Shown here: positions 40,767-48,876 of the stretch, in pieces
Layout of the letters: every line of letters begins with the position of its first letter
Position numbering within the stretch: the stretch's first letter is position 1
From: Deltaproteobacteria bacterium
GTDB lineage: Bacteria > Myxococcota_C > UBA6777
Assembly: GCA_006226375.1 (NCBI GenBank)
Contig: SBHC01000079.1
Coordinates: 1 to 64,000 of the forward strand
DNA: 64,000 nucleotides
Direction of reading: 5' to 3'
Notes under the pieces: generated by a model
What the model was told of the DNA's origin: nothing
Seen by the model: the letters and a program-made list of their open reading frames with translations, nothing else
The model's database searches: none
Translations under genes and position numbers: made by a program

Positions 40767-41424
40767 GGTGCGACACGAAGTCGCGCAAGTATTTGTTACA
40801 AAACGAAAGGAGGAAATCAAGAAGTAACCAGGTGTTCTGCCACCTCGACCCTACCGGGACGTGCGTCATTATGGGGTGCGAAGCTCCCGGGACAACGTAG
40901 CCTCGAACATCCTGTTCGGTCACTCAACCCGCGAGGGAGGTGACGAGTGTTAGCCCAATACGCTCGGGAGCAAGGGTAGAAGACTATGGCTAACATATGT
41001 GAATCGCTGCACCGTCGTAACGCGAAACAGGCGAAAGGGCTGAACTTCCATCGGAAGATACGCCTGAACCAAAAGGTAAGTGGTCAGGAATGGGTGCTCT
41101 AATTTCACTCACTCGCAGACATTGCACCACCGGCGGAGGGGCGGAGCCTAAAGCCTTCTTACGGTACTTGCGTGGAACGGAGTAACTACGTAGCTTTCCC
41201 CCCGAATCACCGGGCCTGGCGGGAGGGAAAGTTTCTTGTAAGAGAAACCTATAGAACTGCGTAGAAAGGAAGTTGGAGAAAGCGAACGCTCCCTTGTAAT
41301 GAAGGAGATAGGGATTGCGAACTGAACCGAAAACAGAACAACATCATCCCACGCGAAAGCGGGCAGACTTCCAACACGGTCTTGCATCACGAGAACATCC
41401 GTCAGAAGACAAAGGAGGTCGCCA

Positions 41425-43131
41425 GTGACGACAGCACAAACTGTTGACGTGGCCTCTCACGCCCAGGTGTCGTGGCACGCCATCGACTGGCAGAAAGCAC
41501 ACAGGAACGTGCGTCGGCTTCAGATCCGTATCGTGAAGGCTGCACAAGTGAAAGATTGGAGGCTGGTCGCAAGCCTCCAAAGATTACTCACCCACTCGTT
41601 CTCAGCCAAGGCTCTGGCTGTGAAGCGAGTGGTCGGGAACAAAGGGCATAAAACCCCTGGCATAGATGGTCAAGTTTGGGACACACCAAACACCAAAACC
41701 GAAGCAATCCGTCAACTCCAACACAAAGGTTACAAGCCTTTACCTCTGCGTCGAATACATATTCCGAAAGGGAAAGGACGAGGATATAGAAAGCTGGGAA
41801 TCCCTACGATGAAAGACAGAGCCATGCAAGCATTATTCTTGCTCGCCCTGGAACCCGTGGCGGAAACTACAGCCTCTCCGAACTCCTACGGTTTTCGACC
41901 GGAACGGTCTTGTGCCGATGCCATTGCTCAATGTTTTTCGTCACTGGCGAAAGAACACAACAGTCAGTGGATCTTGGAGGCTGACATCCAAGGTTGCTTC
42001 GACACGATCAACCACGAATGGCTCAAAGCGAATATCCCGATGGACACGAGAGTTTTGAGCAAGTGGTTGAAAGCAGGTTCGATGGAAAAAGGAACCCTCT
42101 TCGAGACCAAAGAAGGTACACCACAAGGCTCCCCGATCTCACCATGTCTGGCGAATCTAACACTTGATGGACTGGAAACAGAACTCAGGAAAAGATTCCC
42201 GATACACCACAAAAAAAAGGTGAATCTGGTCCGATACGCGGACGACTTCATCATCACAGGCATCTCGAAAGAGGTGCTCGAAGAAGCAGTCAAACCGCTT
42301 GTGGAGAACTTCTTGTGTGAACGAGGTCTTCAACTCTCCGAGGAGAAAACCAAAATCACACACATCGAAGAAGGATTCGACTTTCTTGGCCAAAACATCA
42401 GAAGATACCGCAACGGAAAGCTACTCATCAAACCTTCCAAGAAGAGCCAAAAAGAACTTCTACAGAAGGTGAGGTGGCACCTGAAAGACCTGCAAGGTTC
42501 AACCCAAGAACTACTGATAACAAGACTCAACCGGGTAATACGAGGATGGGCGAACTATCATCGTCACGTGGTTAGCGCGAAGGTATTCACTAGGTTGGAC
42601 CATGTGATCTGGCAAATGGTGTATCGATGGGTGTTGAGACGACACTCAAACAAGTCGAAAAAGTGGGTGAAACGTAGATACTTCCGAACGATCCGGGGAA
42701 GGCAGTGGATGTTTGCCTGCGACGTCATAGACGAGAACGGTAAAACATTCACAAGCCACCTGAGAAAGTTGGCAGACACACCCATCAAACGGCATATTAA
42801 GATCAAAGGAAATGCAAACCCTTATGATCCGCAATGGGAACTGTACTTCGAGCGTCGAATCGAACGCAAGATGAAAGACCGATTGCGAGACAGAAAGAAG
42901 CATCTCTCTTTGTACAAGCGTCAAGAAGGTAAATGCCCTCATTGCAACCAACGACTTAATGAGGATGAAGGAGGATGGAACATCCACCACATCACTCCAA
43001 GAGTAGAAGGAGGCATAGAGACGCTTGATAATCTTGTGCTGCTACACCCAAACTGTCACAGGCAGATCCATGCCAAAGTCCCCGAGAGTGTAGGCGGGTT
43101 GTTGGAAACAACAGCCTTCGACGAGGCTTGA
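41425..43131 (+). CDS. ltrA: Group II intron reverse transcriptase/maturase with HNH endonuclease
   Basis: 568 residues from a GTG preceded by a near-perfect AAAGGAGGT. The RT domain includes GYKPLPLRRIHIPKGKGR, YGFRPERSCADA, the TPQGSPISP motif and the catalytic YADDF. Domain X (maturase) follows, with GWANYHRHVVSAKVFTRLD. The C-terminal HNH endonuclease has CPHCNQRL, IHHITPRVEGG and NLVLLHPNCHRQIH, with the four Cys/His positions intact. All motifs look functional, so the intron could still be mobile. It splices its host RNA and primes reverse transcription at the target site. Confidence 0.96.
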   Translation: MTTAQTVDVASHAQVSWHAIDWQKAHRNVRRLQIRIVKAAQVKDWRLVASLQRLLTHSFSAKALAVKRVVGNKGHKTPGIDGQVWDTPNTKTEAIRQLQHKGYKPLPLRRIHIPKGKGRGYRKLGIPTMKDRAMQALFLLALEPVAETTASPNSYGFRPERSCADAIAQCFSSLAKEHNSQWILEADIQGCFDTINHEWLKANIPMDTRVLSKWLKAGSMEKGTLFETKEGTPQGSPISPCLANLTLDGLETELRKRFPIHHKKKVNLVRYADDFIITGISKEVLEEAVKPLVENFLCERGLQLSEEKTKITHIEEGFDFLGQNIRRYRNGKLLIKPSKKSQKELLQKVRWHLKDLQGSTQELLITRLNRVIRGWANYHRHVVSAKVFTRLDHVIWQMVYRWVLRRHSNKSKKWVKRRYFRTIRGRQWMFACDVIDENGKTFTSHLRKLADTPIKRHIKIKGNANPYDPQWELYFERRIERKMKDRLRDRKKHLSLYKRQEGKCPHCNQRLNEDEGGWNIHHITPRVEGGIETLDNLVLLHPNCHRQIHAKVPESVGGLLETTAFDEA

Positions 43132-43163
43132 GCCGTGTGTGGTGAAAGTCACAAGCACGGTTC
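43130..43163 (+). ncRNA. Group II intron domain V
   Basis: 34-nt catalytic hairpin starting GAGCCGTG and ending CACGGTTC with a GTGAAAGT terminal loop, immediately after the maturase stop. This is the standard position and length. Confidence 0.93.
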
Positions 43164-43317
43164 TGAGGGGGGAACGGAGCCGCAAGGCTCCCGACCTACC
43201 CGACGGTTCTCTGCTAACGCGCTAACAAACGTTCTTAAGGTGAGGCAAGTCGTGGGATGAGGTGAGGTAAAGAGGGATAAGATGAGGCAGTGTTGAGATT
43301 GTACCGAGGGGAAGAGC

Positions 43318-44613
43318 TTAGTTTCGACAGAGACGCTTTGGGCCACCGCACTTGAGATTGCGACTGGGAATGCCACCCACCAAAGAGCGCGAGAAACCAC
43401 TCATGCTCCCTGCCATTCGGCTGTTGTAAACGCTGTCGTATCGGGAGCGAACAACTCGCTCAAGAACAACGGCCAACACTGCATTCAAAGCAACGCTCGC
43501 AGCGAGATACGCCAAGGGGTAAGCCGCCGCTCCAATACCAAAGGTTGCTGCTGCAGCCGAAGCAGCAACGGCAGCCGCGAGAGAGTGGGCAATCGGCTCG
43601 ATGATTTTGAGATCGATCCCCACCTGAACGAGTGCAGCCAACACATTGAACGAGAGAACTCGCATTTGTGTATTGATGGAACGCGTCAGACAACTACGTT
43701 TCTTCTGACCTGAGAAGGCCCAGCAATCGGCAACCACGGTCGAGGCGCTAAAGCTAACAGCCAAAGATACCGAGATCATCGCAGTTTTACCAAAAGCCTT
43801 CGAGCTTCGAAGGCCCGCTTGTTTGATGGCTTTTGTACGTTGAACCGCGCTGAGACTTCGGCTTGATCGAAGAACAGAGAGCAACTTGCTTCGGAATTTT
43901 CCTTGCGCCATCGAGCGAGCGGAGAGAGCCTTCTTAAACATCACAGAGCCGATGCGAGAGGCCAAGCGACCTTTCCACTTCGGGGAGTTCGCCAATTGTT
44001 TTGCAATCCTTTGACACTTGCGACGAAACGCTGCCAGCGCTCGTTGAAACTGTCTCTTGATTTTGCGGGTGATATCTTTGGTACGTTTGGCAGCTTTCCT
44101 TGCGAGCTTCTTCATCTCTCCAGCGGCTTTGCTGAAGCCTTTGCCGACTTGCTTGAAACCTTTCTTCAGATCTTTACCAAAACCCTTAAACGCCCCCTTA
44201 AGACGTGAACCAAATCGCCGCTTCTTTCTCCTACCGTTCACGCGATAAACAATGCGACCACTTCGATCACGAACCGCGCACATTTTGACTCGCTTTCGCT
44301 TTGTGATCGTTCGACACTTTCGCTGACGACGGCACTTCTTCCGACGACTGCGAATGAGGTGTTTGCACTTGCGTGAACACTTGGTCTCTTTGGCTGTTAG
44401 CACAACAAACTTACAGTAGCCGTTCTTTTGCCAGGCACGTTTCTTCTTGTTGTAATCGTTGAGCCACTTGTCCTTTCTGAGAGCATCGCTGAGTTTCTTT
44501 TTGTAGGCAGCTCTTGCAATCGCATTCGCTTGCGACTGGGTGTACCCTCGCCTCGCGTACGATGTTTGAGGGATAAGGAAAAGAATGCATGCAATCCAAA
44601 ACCAACGTCTCAT
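43318..44613 (-). CDS. Highly basic secreted protein with hydrophobic C-terminal half
   Basis: 431 residues from the ATG at 44613 (AGGAG 8 bp upstream). The signal peptide MRRWFWIACILFLI ends TSYA. Residues about 30-270 are extraordinarily rich in Lys/Arg, with amphipathic helices (KDLKKGFKQVGKGFSKAAGE) and a Cys-rich basic stretch (CSRKCKHLIRSRRKKCRRQ). Residues about 280-400 contain three or four hydrophobic Ala/Val-rich segments that could insert in a membrane. No family recognised. A polyanion-binding or membrane-active role is a guess. A consensus CRP-type palindrome lies 229 bp upstream. Confidence 0.75.
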   Translation of the reverse strand: MRRWFWIACILFLIPQTSYARRGYTQSQANAIARAAYKKKLSDALRKDKWLNDYNKKKRAWQKNGYCKFVVLTAKETKCSRKCKHLIRSRRKKCRRQRKCRTITKRKRVKMCAVRDRSGRIVYRVNGRRKKRRFGSRLKGAFKGFGKDLKKGFKQVGKGFSKAAGEMKKLARKAAKRTKDITRKIKRQFQRALAAFRRKCQRIAKQLANSPKWKGRLASRIGSVMFKKALSARSMAQGKFRSKLLSVLRSSRSLSAVQRTKAIKQAGLRSSKAFGKTAMISVSLAVSFSASTVVADCWAFSGQKKRSCLTRSINTQMRVLSFNVLAALVQVGIDLKIIEPIAHSLAAAVAASAAAATFGIGAAAYPLAYLAASVALNAVLAVVLERVVRSRYDSVYNSRMAGSMSGFSRSLVGGIPSRNLKCGGPKRLCRN

Positions 44614-45095
44614 GTCCAACTCCTGACCAAGAAAAAAAAGTTCGCTAGAAGAAAAAGAAACCAGCGATGTTGCAGGTCAACGTCCCTGCTATCGAAAGAC
44701 TCACGCATAGAATTCGTGACTGCGCCGGGCCATGCTTTCTTTGCAAAGCGTGAACACAATCATGAATCCGATCCATGTTTCACGGTTTATGACACCAGCC
44801 CCGAAAACAAACGTGACAAGAAAGGTAGAAAAAAAACGGCCTGTGACCGCGATCACAGGTTGTCTGGATGTTCTGGCGTTCTTCCTCCCAACGCACGTTT
44901 TCGAACACAGTTCTTAGGAATAGGAACAGACAGAGACTATGTTTTGATGAATGTTGAACTCACCTATCCCACTGTCTCAAAGGGGGGTTGGGTCTGTTCG
45001 ATGAAACGTCACAACAAGACGCTGCAATCTCGCCGAAGGTGTCATGTTCAAGAGAGTGACACGGCATCACCGCGTAAACCCCAGTAGGATCAACA
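44614..45095. other. Divergent intergenic region, 482 bp
   Basis: No supported gene; a long plus-strand frame crossing it (44428-45087) is out of keeping with any protein pattern. It holds a CRP-type palindrome (44842-44857) whose arms extend to a 7-bp stem followed, on the minus strand, by a run of eight T, so it could alternatively end transcription toward the left gene. Confidence 0.45.
44842..44857. promoter_or_regulatory. CRP/FNR-family-type palindrome TGTGA-N6-TCACA
   Basis: TGTGACCGCGATCACA is an exact match to the E. coli CRP half-site spacing, flanked by C and G so that the stem is 7 bp. It lies between divergent genes (229 bp upstream of 44613, 239 bp upstream of 45096). The regulator is not in the window. 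The palindrome with its adjacent T-run on the minus strand could also be a terminator. Confidence 0.4.
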
Positions 45096-45521
45096 ATGGA
45101 CGCAACTGAGAAGAACGAAGTCTTGCTACAATCGATGAAGCAACTTGCGGGAAGCCGAAACGAGATGAACAGGAAGTCGATGTACATGGCTCTGCTCCAC
45201 GCCACATTCATCGTCCCTTTGGAAGACTCAGCGGAGCAAGACGAGCCTCTCCCTTTTGCCAAAGACGAACCTCTCCACAACCTTCCTGTATACGTCGCAT
45301 TCACGAGCGTTAAGGCGATGCAGAAGTGGCGACCGGAGCAAGAAGAGTTTGAGGAGATCAAAGGAACGGATCTCTTTCCCAGGCTCAACGCAGAACGTAT
45401 CGGCTCCCTTCTCATCAACCCCCGCAACCCCATTGGAGGAGAGCTCTACCGCAATGAAGTGATGGTCATCGCCGAAGCAGTCCCTCGCTTGCTCCGCAGG
45501 ACCAAGAAGAACTGGGTGTAA
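45096..45521 (+). CDS. SseB-like N-terminal domain protein
   Basis: 141 residues. MALLHATFIVPLED, LPVYVAFTSVKAMQKW and LLINPRNPIGGELYRNE follow the SseB N-terminal domain pattern (YxALxxATFLVP, VFTSxxALxxW, LLINPxSPxGxEL). In enterobacteria SseB aids rhodanese-linked enhanced serine sensitivity; in other phyla the domain is a widespread small cytosolic module of unclear role. Length is typical for stand-alone copies. No operon partner is obvious; 244 bp separate it from the next gene. Confidence 0.82.
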   Translation: MDATEKNEVLLQSMKQLAGSRNEMNRKSMYMALLHATFIVPLEDSAEQDEPLPFAKDEPLHNLPVYVAFTSVKAMQKWRPEQEEFEEIKGTDLFPRLNAERIGSLLINPRNPIGGELYRNEVMVIAEAVPRLLRRTKKNWV

Positions 45522-45765
45522 TCACTGCATCAGGGGCAAAACATCACTGCAATGTGGATCCAACCTTCCAACGACTCTTCCTCTCGGCTCTCGTTCCAAC
45601 CCTCTTCCGTTTGAGAAAGAAAGCCTCCTCTCAACTTGACAAATCCCTCCAATCGCGTACACCACATCCATCCAAATGCAAGGGAACATCCATCGAGTTG
45701 GCCCTTGGGATGAATCCAGGACGCACAAAGAATCTCAGAGATAGACGTTTGAGGAAGTTGCAAGC

Positions 45766-46602
45766 ATGACCCAATCCCACGAAGAACAGGAATCGTTGGC
45801 CGAAGAGTATGTTGTGGTTCCACCGGCGCCGCGCAAACCCACCGATGTCGCCAAGATGATCTACTACCGGTTTAAGGCCGTGGAGCAGTTGCACCTGTTC
45901 TACGGATTGATTCCTGTCCTGGTAGCCGGGTTGGTGTTAATGCCGTCCACCTTTATGTTGCGCAACGCCTTCACCAACACCCTCATCAATGCCAAGTGGG
46001 GCCATACGACGGTGAAAGGCTCAATCATGGGCAAGCGTCGTCAGCAGAGCAAGCGGGTGGAAGGTCACCTGTTTGTGATGTACGGGTTGAAGTTCGAGTA
46101 TGTCCACAACGACCGTCGCTACAAGGGCGTCCAGTTTGTGTGGGAGAAAGCCAGCAACCCCGGAATGAAGGTAGGACAGAGCATCCAGGTGGAGTTCAGC
46201 CGCTTCGCGCCCAAGTTCTCCAGGATTGCTGGATTGCAAGCCGCCAAGGACAACACCAACACGATGGTGAAGATCATCCTGTTTGTGATTCTTTCGCTGC
46301 TGGCGATGTCAGGGTATTGGGTCTGGCGCGGCGTGAAGCCTCGTCTGCAACGTCGAAGGGCGTACCGCAAAGGCATCCCCATTCAGGCCGAGATCACAGG
46401 CATCGACAACAACCCCGACCAGATGATTGGGGGGCAAAACCCCGTGCGTTTGTCGTGGCGTTTCTTCCTCAACGACGAAGCTGTGATTGGTTCCTACTCG
46501 ACCATGCGACTCAGCGAGATCAAGGCCATGGAACAACCGGGTGAAGGGCTTGTTGTGCTGTACGACCCCAAGAACCCAAGCAACAGCCTTCCTTACGTCT
46601 AG
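45766..46602 (+). CDS. DUF3592-like membrane protein
   Basis: 278 residues with two membrane helices (about 45-65 and 168-188). Between and after them are two beta-rich domains of the DUF3592 type: VKGSIMGKRR...YGLKFEYVHNDRRYKG and IQAEITGIDNNPDQMIGG...VVLYDPKNPSNSL. The second ends with the family's V-x-YDPxNPxxS signature. Function unknown. The next gene (HEAT repeats) starts 26 bp downstream on the same strand, so the pair is probably co-transcribed. Confidence 0.85.
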   Translation: MTQSHEEQESLAEEYVVVPPAPRKPTDVAKMIYYRFKAVEQLHLFYGLIPVLVAGLVLMPSTFMLRNAFTNTLINAKWGHTTVKGSIMGKRRQQSKRVEGHLFVMYGLKFEYVHNDRRYKGVQFVWEKASNPGMKVGQSIQVEFSRFAPKFSRIAGLQAAKDNTNTMVKIILFVILSLLAMSGYWVWRGVKPRLQRRRAYRKGIPIQAEITGIDNNPDQMIGGQNPVRLSWRFFLNDEAVIGSYSTMRLSEIKAMEQPGEGLVVLYDPKNPSNSLPYV

Positions 46603-46628
46603 GAGAGGCTGAACGAAGGACCGCAAGC

Positions 46629-47918
46629 ATGGCAGACGCCACCCACATCGGCAATCTGGTGTACACCTTGGTGTACGAACCGGAAGACAGCAGGAGAGCG
46701 GCACGAGAGTCACTCCTGCGCCTGGGAGAAACGGCAGTCCCTGCGTTGGTCTCGCTACTCCAGCACGAAGACATGGACATGCGGACGGAGGCATGTCGGG
46801 TTCTTCGAGACCTTGGCCCGGCAGCAGCATCGGCGTTACCCAACCTTCAAAGAGCTTGCAACGACGAGAGTCACCATGTCGGCTCGGCCGCGCTCGAAGC
46901 GCTCGCCCAGATCGCTCCGGAACATCCGTCTGTGATTCAGACCTTGGAACAGTTCGTTTGTACCTCTACATCCAGGCTCCAAGGTCACGCCATTCACTTG
47001 TGCGGGCGCCTGGGTCTCTCCACCGATGCAGCGTTGCTGGGCATACGCAGAGCCTTGCGAAACGGTGGCGTGGGAACACGCTGCAACGCCGCTCGTGTGA
47101 TAGCGGAGTTGAAAGACGACAGCGAAGAAGCCCAGCAGGCCTTGCAGCAAGCGCTGAACGATCGATCGGATAGAGTCAGAGAGTATGCATTGGTTAGCCT
47201 GGCCCAGCTCGGAGAAAAGTCGGTTTCCTCCTTGGAAGCCCTTGTTCAATGTCTAGCGCAAGAGAACCCCACGTCCATCAAGTTCCGAGCGGCCTATGCC
47301 ATCGGAAAGATAGGTCCCCATCCCAACAAAGGAAGTGCGTCCCTGGCGCTATCATCCCGGCTCCATCAAGATGTGATGGATTCTGACCCGGACCAGCCTC
47401 ACTACGATGCAGCCCTGGCGAGAGCGTTGGGTGAGATGCAAGACGTTACCACCAAACCCTTGCTGGAGTTGTACCTTCGTGCAAGCTTTTTTGGCCCGGT
47501 GGAGAGCTTCGCCGTGTCGGTTGCGCTGCTTCGACTCCGCTACAACCTGGATCCGCTTCTCCCATGGTTGGGGCGTTACTGGACCCTTGCCAGCGATTGC
47601 TTCCCGAGCCGCGGGTGGCTCCATGACACCTGCTACCTCGAAGACATGAGCACCATTGCCACCATGTTGATGGAGGTTCTCAAGGCAAGCCAAACCACGA
47701 CACACAGCGACGAGTTTCTCTCCTACTGGAGAGATGACTTGGAGAAACCCATCCAAAAGGCGCTACACCAGTTGAGAGACTGGAAGGGGCATGGGACCCA
47801 TGAACTCGCCAACCAGGTTCGGCTGCAAATGGAAGAGTTTCACCACACTTTGTTTGTAGGTGACGTGGAAGCGTTGTATGAGGATTTGGAAGACAGGTTG
47901 TTTGACGAAGAAGATTGA
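46629..47918 (+). CDS. HEAT-repeat protein
   Basis: 429 residues, cytosolic. The N-terminal 300 residues are a run of about seven HEAT/armadillo-type helical repeats: SLLRLGETAVPALVSLLQH, ACRVLRDLGPAAASALPNLQ, AARVIAELKDDSEEAQQALQ and ALVSLAQLGEKSVSSLEALV. The C-terminal 130 residues are helical without a recognised domain. HEAT arrays are usually protein-binding scaffolds or, in PBS-lyase relatives, phycobilin enzymes; nothing here suggests the latter. Likely operon with the DUF3592-like gene. Confidence 0.88.
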   Translation: MADATHIGNLVYTLVYEPEDSRRAARESLLRLGETAVPALVSLLQHEDMDMRTEACRVLRDLGPAAASALPNLQRACNDESHHVGSAALEALAQIAPEHPSVIQTLEQFVCTSTSRLQGHAIHLCGRLGLSTDAALLGIRRALRNGGVGTRCNAARVIAELKDDSEEAQQALQQALNDRSDRVREYALVSLAQLGEKSVSSLEALVQCLAQENPTSIKFRAAYAIGKIGPHPNKGSASLALSSRLHQDVMDSDPDQPHYDAALARALGEMQDVTTKPLLELYLRASFFGPVESFAVSVALLRLRYNLDPLLPWLGRYWTLASDCFPSRGWLHDTCYLEDMSTIATMLMEVLKASQTTTHSDEFLSYWRDDLEKPIQKALHQLRDWKGHGTHELANQVRLQMEEFHHTLFVGDVEALYEDLEDRLFDEED

Positions 47919-47947
47919 GGAAGGCAAGGAGAAGGAAGCGGTGTGGA

Positions 47948-48604
47948 TTAGCGAGACGAGCCGCCTTTTTCCCAGACATCGACGCTGCCATCGTAGTCGG
48001 TGTCCCGGCCGATGCGGTCGAGGTTCCCGTTCTCCCAGTACTCCCAGTAATCGACGCGACCGTCGAGGTTGTCGTCGCGTTCTTTGCGAACCAACACGGA
48101 GCGTCGGGCTTTTTTCTTGCCAACCACTTCGTAGTACTTGAGCAGGTCGGGACGCCGTGGATTCCGAGAGCGCATGAAGTACGCCTTCTTCACCAGGTTG
48201 CCCTCGTCATCAAAGAAGTGGATGACGTCAAAGCGACCGTCAAAGTCGAGGTCAAATTCGGCTCGTTTCTTGATGTCGTCCGTGTAAAAGCGTCGGACGT
48301 CAATTTTCCCATCACCGTTTAGGTCAATTTCGGCTCGAACCAGGACAGGAACGCGCTTGCCGTTTTTGGTACCGTACACAAAGACTTTAAACAGGTCGGC
48401 CCGTTTGTCTTTGTTGAGGTCAAACTTCTTGACCATTTCACCGGGACCGCCCACTTGCGGCTCGGGAATTTCAGTATCGAGCTTGGCTTTGGCGCCACCC
48501 TTGGTGTCGTCTTTTTTGACATTGGAGGAAGGGGAGCCACATGCGGTTACCCCCCAGGCCAGGGCCATCACGCCCAGAAAACTCCGTAGTCTTGGTTTCA
48601 GCAT
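47948..48604 (-). CDS. Lipoprotein with repeated EF-hand-like Ca2+ motifs
   Basis: 218 residues from the ATG at 48604 (GGAGAG about 10 bp upstream; an upstream ATG at 48634 is less likely). A type II signal peptide ends WGVTACG. The mature part has five DxNxDGxxD-type loops (DLNKDKRADLF, DLNGDGKIDVRRF, DLDFDGRFDVIHF, DDNLDGRVDYWEY, DTDYDGSVDVWEK) spaced 20-40 residues, typical of dockerin/EF-hand Ca2+ loops in secreted bacterial proteins. Role unknown. Convergent with the HEAT gene. Confidence 0.85.
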   Translation of the reverse strand: MLKPRLRSFLGVMALAWGVTACGSPSSNVKKDDTKGGAKAKLDTEIPEPQVGGPGEMVKKFDLNKDKRADLFKVFVYGTKNGKRVPVLVRAEIDLNGDGKIDVRRFYTDDIKKRAEFDLDFDGRFDVIHFFDDEGNLVKKAYFMRSRNPRRPDLLKYYEVVGKKKARRSVLVRKERDDNLDGRVDYWEYWENGNLDRIGRDTDYDGSVDVWEKGGSSR

Positions 48605-48876
48605 TTCGCTATCTCTCCGACAAAGGCTTGACAATCGAAAACCCGGTCAGTATTTGTTGCACTCACCGTTTCCTCTTGGAGGATATCAGTAGGGGAATTT
48701 GCAACAAACGTCAATATACAGCACTCAAACAATCCTGGAAACGGCCCCATTCCTCGACGGACCTTTAAAAGGAGAACGGTCGAGTGGAGCTTTTCTTTCA
48801 GGCAATGAGTCCTTATGTCTAGTACGGAACGGGACGCATCACTATCACACTCTAGCAACCAGAATGTAGACACAAT

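Larger units (their letters stand above)
40768..43204 (+). mobile_element. Group II intron (full length) with internal maturase gene
   Basis: The predicted 5' end is GTGCGACACG at 40768 (consensus GUGYG). A long structured leader (domains I-IV) precedes the maturase gene. Domain V is canonical at 43130-43163: 34 nt with the AGC triad, a GAAA loop and CACGGTTC closing the stem. Domain VI follows, and the intron ends CTACCCGAC at about 43204. Length about 2.44 kb. The boundaries may be off by a few bases. Confidence 0.9.

Noticed and set aside
40642-40923. 93-residue minus-strand frame over repeat copy 3
   Set aside because: Spans the repeat/intron junction, so it cannot be an ancient gene in this form.
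44428-45087. 219-residue plus-strand frame
   Set aside because: Overlaps the start of the basic secreted protein and the divergent promoter region; no protein-like composition.
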